In this document: positions 58,148 to 64,000 of the stretch, piece after piece
How positions within the stretch are numbered: the stretch's first letter is position 1
Layout of the letters: each line of letters opens with the position of its first letter
Assembly: GCF_000717345.1 (NCBI RefSeq)
Contig: NZ_JNZA01000037.1
Location: 1 to 64,000 of the forward strand
Length of the DNA stretch: 64,000 bases
Direction of reading: 5' to 3'
Origin: Streptomyces lydicus
Lineage (GTDB): Bacteria; Actinomycetota; Actinomycetes; Streptomycetales; Streptomycetaceae
Notes under the pieces: model-generated
What the model saw: the letters and a program-made list of their open reading frames with translations, nothing else
Told to the model about the DNA's origin: nothing
Databases searched by the model: none
Made by a program: the position numbers and the translations under genes

Positions 58148-61100
58148 AATCACCGCACGGAGGCGCGTACGAGAGATGCGGCAGATACTCGTGCCACTTT
58201 TCCGGCGTCAGAACACCCCGCGTGGTCGAACAGATACGGCGGATGGCGTCATCGGCGTCCAGGTTCCACAACCGGATGGTGTCGGCGCCGCTGGAGACGC
58301 CGAGCATGTGGCTGTTGGGGTTGAACGACAGGAAGTTGCCGGTCTTGGCGTTGGGACTCATCGACTGCCCGATCGGGGCGGCCTCGGAGGGGTCTGCCAC
58401 ATTCCAGAGGCGGACCGTGTTGTCGTTGCCGCCGCTCGCCAGGGTACGGCCGTCCCGGCTGAACGTGAGCGACACGACCGCCTCGGTGTGACCGGTCAGC
58501 GGCCTGCTCAGCTCGGTCGCGTCGAGGGGGTCGGCGACGTCCCACAGCCGGACCGTGTCGTCGTCGCTGCCGCTGGCCAGCGTCCGGCCGTCCGGGCTGT
58601 AGGCGAGCGCGTTGACGGGGGCGGAATGCCCCTTGAGAGGTTCGCCGAGCGGGGCGGTGCGGCCCGGGTCGGTGATGTCCCAGAGCCGGACGGTGCCGTC
58701 CGCGCTGCCGCTGGCGAGGGTGTGCCCGTCCGGGCTGAAGACGAGGGCGTTGATGTAGCCCCGGTGCCTGGAGAGCGGCTTGCCGAGCGGGACGGCACGG
58801 GAGGGGTCGGAGACGTTCCACAGCTGGATGGTGTGGTCGCCGTAGACGGTGGCCAGGGTCCGGCCGTCCGGGCTGTACGCGAGTGCGTGAGTGCCCGCGA
58901 AGCGGGTGCGCAGGGCCAGGAGCGGCCCGGCCAGGACCGGACGGGCCGGGTCGGTCACGTTCCACAGGGACAGCTTCGCGTTCCCGTTCAGTACGGCGAG
59001 GGTGTGGCCGTCGGGGGAGAACACGAGCGAACGCTGGCCGCCGTCCGCTGCCATGAACGGCCTGCCCAGCGCCACCGGCCGGTCGGGGTCCGTCGCGTTC
59101 CACAGCCGGATGCGCCCGTCGCTCCCCGCCGTGGCGAGCACCCGCCCGTCCGGGCGGAACGCGCCACTGCGGCCGACCATGTCCGCCGTCGGTACCGACC
59201 ACAGGCGGGCCTTGCTGTCGCCGCTGCCGGTGGCGAGGGTGCGGCCGTCCGGGCTGAAGCTGACGGCGTACATCTCGCCGCTGCTGCCCGCGAGCGGCTC
59301 GCCGACCTGTGAGGGGAAGGCCGGGTCCCGGACATTCCACAGACTCGCCGTGCTGTCCGCGCTGCCGGCGGCGAGCATGCTGCCGCCGGGGCTGAAGGCC
59401 ACCGACCACACGGGACCGGTGTGGCCGGTGAGCGGCGCGCCGAGCTGGGTGGCGTGGCGCGGGTCGGTGACGTCCCAGAGCCGCATGGTGTCGTCCGCGC
59501 TGCCGCTGGCGAGCGTATGGCCGTTGGGGCTGAAGGCCACCGAGTGCACCGTGTCCGTGTGGCCTCTCAGCACCGCGTCGATCGGCTTCGGCCGACGCGG
59601 ATCGGCCGTGTTCCACAGCCTGATCGTGTGGTCGTCGCCGCCGGCTGCCAGCACGCGGCCGTCGGGGCTGAACGCCACGGAACGCACGGCGGCGGTGTGG
59701 CCGGTCAGGGCACCGAGCGCCTTCGGCCGGCTCCGCTCACTCATGTCCCACAGACGGACGGTGTGATCCTCGCCGGCCGAGGCCAGGCTCCGGCCGTCCG
59801 GGCTGAAGGCGAGCAGATAGATCGTGCCGGCATGGCCGGTCAGGGGCGCGCCGAGCGGCTCGGGGTGGCCGGGATCCCGTACGTCCCACAGCCGGATGGT
59901 GCCGTCGTCCCCGGCGCTGGCGAGGGTGCGGCCGTCGGGGCTGAAGACCGCGCTGCTCGTCCAGCTCGTGTGCCCGGTGAGCGGCTTGCCCAGCGGCTTG
60001 GGGCGCGAACGGTCACTCACGTCCCACAGTCGCACCGTCCGGTCGTAGCTGGCGGTGGCCAGGACCTTCCCGTTCGGGCTGAACGAGGTGAGGTAGACGG
60101 CGCCGGTGTGGCCGAGCAGCGGCGTGGCCATCGGCGCGTTCACGATCGAGACCAGCCGGTTGTTGACACCCGCGTCGTCCGGCCGCAGGTCATGTGCCGC
60201 CAGATCCAGCTGGGCGGAGAGCGAAGGGTCGGTGTACTGGACGCGGTCGGCCTCGGCCACCACCTGTTCGAACACCGCGTCGTTGCGCTGCTGCCACGCC
60301 ACGACCGCCGCGCCGACGGCGAGCATCGCCAGCACGACCAGCGCGGACACCGCCCCCCGGCTGAGCAGGACGGTGCGCTTCCGGAGCCTGACCGAAGCCG
60401 CCAGGAACTCCACCGCGCTGCGGGTCAGAAAGGTGTCACCCGCGGACTGCGCCCAGTTGCGGGCCTGTTCCAGACGCGAGCCCCGGTAGAGCAGCGACGC
60501 GTCGCGGCCCGAGCCCTCCCAGGCCCAGCCGTCCTCCTCCAGCCGCTGGCGCAGCAGATTGCCGTTCCGGTCCTCGTCGATCCAGTCGCGCAGGCGCGGC
60601 CAGGCGTGCAGCAGCGCCTCATGGGTGATCTCCACCGCTTCCGCATCGAGCGTCACCAGCCGGGCGTGCACCAGCGCTTCGAGCGATTCCTCCGTCTTGT
60701 GCGGATCCGTCGACTCGTCCGCCAGCTGGCGCCGCGTCCCCCGCCGCCGGGTGGCCTGGGTGTCCTCGCCCAGCCGGACCAGCCTGAGGAGGAGCAGCCG
60801 CGCGGCCGTGCGGGCCGTCGGGTCGAGACCGGACCAGGCCCGCTCGGCGGTCGCCGCGACCGCCCCCTGGATACCGCCCGCCGCGCGGTAGCCGGCCAGC
60901 GTCAGCCGTCCCGCCTTCCGTCGCTGCCAGGTGGCGAGCAGGGCGTGGGAGAGGAGCGGCAGCACCCCCGCGTCGTGCGTCCCGCCGGGACCGTCGGCGC
61001 TCACTTCCCGGACGATCAGCTCCGTGAGCCCCGGTTCGAGCTCCAGGCCCACGGCCTTGGCCGGCCCGGTCACCGCTTCCCGCAGCTCCGTGGTGGTCAG

Positions 61101-62153
61101 CGGTCCGAGCACCATGTGCCGGTGCTGAAGCGCGGCGGCCAGTTCGGGATACCCGAGGCACGGCTCGTAGAAGTCGGCGCGTATGCCGAGGATGACGAGT
61201 ACGGGGGCCGGGGCGCCCGGGCCGGCGGGGGTGCACGCGGCATGCAGGAGCTGGATGAACGCGCGCCGGGCCGCCTCGTCGGCGCAGAGCGTGAACGCCT
61301 CCTCGAACTGGTCCACGATCACGACCGGCCGGGCCGCACGGGGCGTCCCGCGCTCCGCCCACGCCGTGACGGCCTCCCGCACCGCGTGCGCGAAGTGCCG
61401 CGTACCGGGCTCCTTCGCCGCCGACGCCCGCGCGTCGGCGACGACGGGGGCGAGCCCGGGGATCCGTTGGGTCAGTTCCCCCAGCGGATCGCCTCCCGGT
61501 ACGAGTTGCAGGACCTCCCTCTCCTCGCCGGTCCCGTCGTCCAGCGCGCCGCTCCGCAACGCCGGCACCAGACCGGCGTTCAGCAACGAGGACTTTCCGG
61601 CACCCGAGGCACCCACGAGCATGACCAGACCGCCGGTCTTCTCCGCCGCGCGGAGCTGCGCGACGAGAGCGTCCGTGCTGCGCTCCCGGCCGAAGAACCA
61701 CTGGGCGTCCTGCTGACGGTACGAAGCCAGCCCCCGGTAGGGGCACACACCGGGAACGGTCGCGGCGTCGGCCGGCGGACGTTCCTCCGCCGTCGCCGGG
61801 CCGCGGTCACCGACCGGGTCGGCGACCGCTCGCTCCCACAGCCGCTGCCACTGGGCCAGGTCGTACAGGCCCGCGGACACCGCGGTGGGCCGCGTGCGCC
61901 GTGCTTGGGGAATCAGGATGTGCAGCACCGCCGCCAGGGCGGCGAACTGCGCAGGCACGTTCTTGGCCCGCCGCCAGTCGCTGATCCGCTGCACGGACAC
62001 CCGTACGGGCCGCCCTCGTTCGTCGACCCGCTGCAGCCGGACGACCGCCTCGGCCACCTTCTTGAGGGGAGGGTTGCCGGCTTCCTTGTACAGCAGCGCG
62101 AGCCGTTCCGCGAAAGCTGTGCGTGCCCCTGAGTCGGAACTCAAGGTCTCCAC
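58146..62153 (-). CDS. HTH-nSTAND-WD40 protein with 14 WD repeats
   Basis: About 1335 residues in four parts: an N-terminal helix-turn-helix-like region (about 1-90, with VSVQRISDWRRAKNVP); an nSTAND NTPase domain with Walker A GASGAGKSS and Walker B VVIVDQFEEAF; a single membrane helix (ALVVLAMLAVGAAVVAW, near residue 620); and a C-terminal array of 14 WD40 repeats, most ending RLWDV or RLWNV, enough for two seven-bladed propellers. This layout is a signalling/conflict sensor in which the propellers detect a ligand and the NTPase oligomerises. GTG 62153 is preferred (GGGG adjacent); the frame is open further upstream and TTG 62144 is an alternative. No effector domain is visible. Confidence 0.9.
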   Translation of the reverse strand: METLSSDSGARTAFAERLALLYKEAGNPPLKKVAEAVVRLQRVDERGRPVRVSVQRISDWRRAKNVPAQFAALAAVLHILIPQARRTRPTAVSAGLYDLAQWQRLWERAVADPVGDRGPATAEERPPADAATVPGVCPYRGLASYRQQDAQWFFGRERSTDALVAQLRAAEKTGGLVMLVGASGAGKSSLLNAGLVPALRSGALDDGTGEEREVLQLVPGGDPLGELTQRIPGLAPVVADARASAAKEPGTRHFAHAVREAVTAWAERGTPRAARPVVIVDQFEEAFTLCADEAARRAFIQLLHAACTPAGPGAPAPVLVILGIRADFYEPCLGYPELAAALQHRHMVLGPLTTTELREAVTGPAKAVGLELEPGLTELIVREVSADGPGGTHDAGVLPLLSHALLATWQRRKAGRLTLAGYRAAGGIQGAVAATAERAWSGLDPTARTAARLLLLRLVRLGEDTQATRRRGTRRQLADESTDPHKTEESLEALVHARLVTLDAEAVEITHEALLHAWPRLRDWIDEDRNGNLLRQRLEEDGWAWEGSGRDASLLYRGSRLEQARNWAQSAGDTFLTRSAVEFLAASVRLRKRTVLLSRGAVSALVVLAMLAVGAAVVAWQQRNDAVFEQVVAEADRVQYTDPSLSAQLDLAAHDLRPDDAGVNNRLVSIVNAPMATPLLGHTGAVYLTSFSPNGKVLATASYDRTVRLWDVSDRSRPKPLGKPLTGHTSWTSSAVFSPDGRTLASAGDDGTIRLWDVRDPGHPEPLGAPLTGHAGTIYLLAFSPDGRSLASAGEDHTVRLWDMSERSRPKALGALTGHTAAVRSVAFSPDGRVLAAGGDDHTIRLWNTADPRRPKPIDAVLRGHTDTVHSVAFSPNGHTLASGSADDTMRLWDVTDPRHATQLGAPLTGHTGPVWSVAFSPGGSMLAAGSADSTASLWNVRDPAFPSQVGEPLAGSSGEMYAVSFSPDGRTLATGSGDSKARLWSVPTADMVGRSGAFRPDGRVLATAGSDGRIRLWNATDPDRPVALGRPFMAADGGQRSLVFSPDGHTLAVLNGNAKLSLWNVTDPARPVLAGPLLALRTRFAGTHALAYSPDGRTLATVYGDHTIQLWNVSDPSRAVPLGKPLSRHRGYINALVFSPDGHTLASGSADGTVRLWDITDPGRTAPLGEPLKGHSAPVNALAYSPDGRTLASGSDDDTVRLWDVADPLDATELSRPLTGHTEAVVSLTFSRDGRTLASGGNDNTVRLWNVADPSEAAPIGQSMSPNAKTGNFLSFNPNSHMLGVSSGADTIRLWNLDADDAIRRICSTTRGVLTPEKWHEYLPHLSYAPPCGD

Positions 62154-62774
62154 CCCTTTACTTCCCCCGCACTCGGACATCCGGACCGGAAAACTCACCT
62201 TAGTGGTCTGACCTGTGGTTTCGCCGTTCCCCCCGGACCGGAACCTCCTCGTCAGGAGCCACAGCTGACAGGATCCCACTCAGCGGCGCACCAACCGGGC
62301 CCTGCCCGGCCAGGCAACCAGCTCAGCGCTCGGAGACAGAGACCCCAGATGCGTGTTCCCGGCCACCTTCCGCCGGAATCGCGAGCCGGTCACGGTTTCC
62401 GCGCACGGGCCCCACGGACCTGAGAAGTCGGCCCCGCCCACGGCTCCGGCCTCTCCGAACCCGCGCCGGTACGGCGCGAACCGCCGCGCCCGCGCCGTTC
62501 GGCACCGGTCCCCACGAGGGGAGGGACCGGCGCCGATACGGCGCGGCGCCGTGTCCACCGCACGGGCGCGGCCCCGCCCCGCCGAAACCACCGGCGCGAT
62601 GCGCGCACTGCCGCCCACTGCCCGGCGGAGCCACCGCGCCATGTGGCGCGCATCACTTCTTCTGCTCCCGTGTGCGGTCCACTGCCGCTGAAGGAACGTC
62701 AGAGAGCCGCCGCCGGACGGGCGCGCAGTCAAGATCCACACCCCGCGCCCTCCCGGACCAACCCGCAGAAACGC
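62154..62774. other. Gene-free region upstream of the nSTAND gene
   Basis: About 620 bp without a supportable gene; open frames here overlap on both strands and have no family resemblance or ribosome-binding sites. It should contain the nSTAND promoter. One hairpin is seen: GGCACCGGTCCC (62501-62512) with GGGACCGGCGCC (62523-62534), one mismatch, 10-nt loop. Confidence 0.55.
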
Positions 62775-62812
62775 GTCAGGCCCGGTTTCCGTTTCCGAAA
62801 ACCGGGCCTGAC
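62775..62812 (-). terminator. Terminator of the tRNA-Pro gene
   Basis: A perfect 14-bp stem (GTCAGGCCCGGTTT at 62775-62788 with its complement at 62799-62812) and a 10-nt loop lie 14 bp beyond the 3' end of the tRNA, followed on the minus strand by GCGTTTC. Confidence 0.88.
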
Positions 62813-62826
62813 CTGCTACTTCTCAG

Positions 62827-62900
62827 TCGGGGTGGCGGGATTTGAACCCACGACCTCTTCGTCCCGAACGAAGCGCGCTGCCAAGCTGCGCTACACCCCG
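62827..62900 (-). tRNA. tRNA-Pro (anticodon CGG)
   Basis: The minus strand folds into a 74-nt cloverleaf. The acceptor stem CGGGGTG pairs with CACCCCG and discriminator A, and the anticodon stem CTTCG/CGAAG encloses the loop TTCGGGA with anticodon CGG. The T-arm GTGGGTTCAAATCCCGC is standard. CCA is not encoded, as usual in Streptomyces. It reads CCG proline codons, very frequent in this genome. Confidence 0.97.
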
Positions 62901-62912
62901 AAGCAACGAGCT

Positions 62913-63656
62913 CTACTTTAGCGGACTGATCCCCGTAGGTGAAATCCGGTTGTTGTGGAGCCGGGGAGAGGGCCTGACCTGGTCGATCGCGAGGGCGATC
63001 AAGGGGAGCAGGCACGCGGTGAGGGCGGCGGCGAGAGCGGTGGCCAGGTGGGGGGACGGGGCGCCGGTGGCGGCGGGGAGAGCCAGGGCGAAGCAGAGGT
63101 AGAGGAGGGGGTAGGCCGGCCACTGCCAGACGTGGCGGAGGCGGAAGCCGCGCGGGGCGGTGAGCAGAAGCCAGTCGGTGAGGGCGGCGAGCGGGACGAC
63201 CGCGAGAAGGAGGGCGCGGGCCAGGGCTCCCGTACCCGCGGCGCCGGGTGCGGCGGCGGGGAGGGCGAAGGCCGTGGGCGGGGCGGCCGGGAGGAGGTGG
63301 GGCAGGACGTGGTGGAGGAGGGCCGCGAGGGAGACGTACGAGAGGAGCGCGCCGGAGACGCGGGGGCTCACGGGGTGGCGGCCGGTCCAGGCGCGATGCG
63401 CGGACCAGGCCGAGACCAGGGCCAGTGCGAGGGCCGTCTGTGCGGTGAACGAGGCGACGAGGTGTGCCGGCGAGGGAGTACTGAGGGCCGCCAGGACGAG
63501 GCCGGCGAGGGCGGCCGCCGAGAGGAGGAGGCGGAACGCGGCCGCCAGGGGGCGGCGCAGCGTGGGGGCGACCGCGGTGGCCGGAGTGCGGGCGGCGGCT
63601 CCGGCCGGGCCGGTGGCATGGCGTGTGGACTGCGAGGTCCGGGTGGGGTCGGACAT
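62913..63656 (-). CDS. Pr6Pr-family membrane protein
   Basis: The 247-residue protein has about six membrane helices and resembles the Pr6Pr / FAR-17a/AIG1-like integral membrane family. It has the conserved His pair in [11 protein letters not shown], the [13 protein letters not shown] segment near the C-terminal side and LTDWLLL. Function in bacteria is unknown. The N-terminal 35 residues are low-complexity Thr/Ala/Pro. ATG 63656 has GGAGGA directly adjacent, closer than ideal, so translation could begin slightly downstream. It ends 12 bp upstream of the 5' end of the tRNA-Pro gene on the same strand. Confidence 0.82.
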   Translation of the reverse strand: MSDPTRTSQSTRHATGPAGAAARTPATAVAPTLRRPLAAAFRLLLSAAALAGLVLAALSTPSPAHLVASFTAQTALALALVSAWSAHRAWTGRHPVSPRVSGALLSYVSLAALLHHVLPHLLPAAPPTAFALPAAAPGAAGTGALARALLLAVVPLAALTDWLLLTAPRGFRLRHVWQWPAYPLLYLCFALALPAATGAPSPHLATALAAALTACLLPLIALAIDQVRPSPRLHNNRISPTGISPLK

Positions 63657-63756
63657 TCCTCCACGTTAGGGGGGAGGAAGGGGCCGTGGGACCCCCGGGT
63701 CGGACAAGGTGACCATGAAACGGGGGCCCGTTACCGGGGCGGACCGGGGCGAGTTG

Positions 63757-64000
63757 TCAGGGACGCGCCGTGAGGGTCAGCAGGGTTGCCTCCGGGGGGC
63801 AGGCGAAGCGGACCGGAGTGTACCGGTTGGTGCCGCAGCCGGCGGAGACATGGAGGAAGGAGGTGCGGCCGGCGGCCGTGTGGGTGGAGAGGCCCTTCAC
63901 CCGGTCGGGGTCGAGATCGCAGTTGGTGACGAGCGCCCCGTAGAAGGGGATGCAGAGCTGGCCGCCATGGGTGTGCCCGGCCAGGATCAGCGGGTACCCG
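63757..64000 (-). CDS. Metallophosphoesterase, C-terminal part (runs off the window)
   Basis: A frame open to the window edge encodes the last 80 residues of a calcineurin-like phosphoesterase. The final metal-binding motif LAGHTHGGQL lies at its start, followed by a VSAGCGTNRYTPVRF segment typical of YaeI/YkuE-type membrane-associated phosphoesterases. The stop TGA is at 63757-63759. The 5' part lies beyond 64000, so start and full length are unknown. Confidence 0.9.
   Translation of the reverse strand, partial: GYPLILAGHTHGGQLCIPFYGALVTNCDLDPDRVKGLSTHTAAGRTSFLHVSAGCGTNRYTPVRFACPPEATLLTLTARP

Noticed and set aside
62280..62741. Arg/Ala-rich open frames between the nSTAND gene and tRNA-Pro
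   Set aside because: Overlapping frames on both strands, no ribosome-binding site, no family resemblance; typical of random GC-rich sequence.

Overview
The window is GC-rich actinobacterial DNA, almost certainly Streptomyces: strong third-position GC bias, GTG starts, rare TTA codons, and NRPS, TetR, GntR, two-component and nSTAND families typical of the genus. Bases 1-59 are not genomic. They are an Illumina Nextera i5 adapter, so the window starts at an untrimmed contig end.

Left flank (141-9658): a His-rich cation diffusion facilitator, an S9 peptidase, a methyltransferase, a lipoprotein, a TetR/P450 pair with a perfect palindrome, a secreted SGNH hydrolase and a small IS3 OrfA-like remnant. 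From 9745 to 14746, a two-component system lies next to a lipoprotein/ABC operon. Two copies of ATCTGCCG-N2-CGGCAGAT sit about 65 bp upstream of the kinase and lipoprotein genes.

Centre (14792-51233): a complete mannopeptimycin-type lipoglycopeptide cluster, all on the minus strand. MppP, MppQ and MppR convert arginine to enduracididine and MppO hydroxylates it. MppJ makes beta-methyl-phenylpyruvate. MppA (A-T-C-A-T-C-A-T) and MppB (C-A-T-E-C-A-T-C-T-E) form a six-module line with five A domains and no thioesterase. MppK, a penicillin-binding-protein-like stand-alone cyclase, should release the ring. MppG makes the polyprenol-phosphate-mannose donor, MppH and MppI transfer mannose, MppM and MppN acylate, and MppL exports. 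An MbtH protein and an ArsR-type regulator end the precursor operon. A gapless 28-bp motif precedes mppG, mppH, mppJ, mppM, mppN and mppO and appears to mark the cluster's control sites.

Right flank: a four-gene, overlapping operon (51404-54993) encodes a membrane protein, an unrecognised protein, an EACC1-type small protein and a caspase-fold peptidase, which looks like a conflict/cell-death module. DoxX and amidohydrolase genes diverge across twin palindromes. A GntR/UTRA regulator, a 1335-residue HTH-nSTAND-WD40 protein with 14 repeats, tRNA-Pro(CGG), a Pr6Pr membrane protein and a truncated metallophosphoesterase complete the window.

The biosynthetic cluster matches a described type. The least described material is the shared 28-bp motif, the paired operators of the two-component system, and the two unknown partners of the EACC1-caspase operon.
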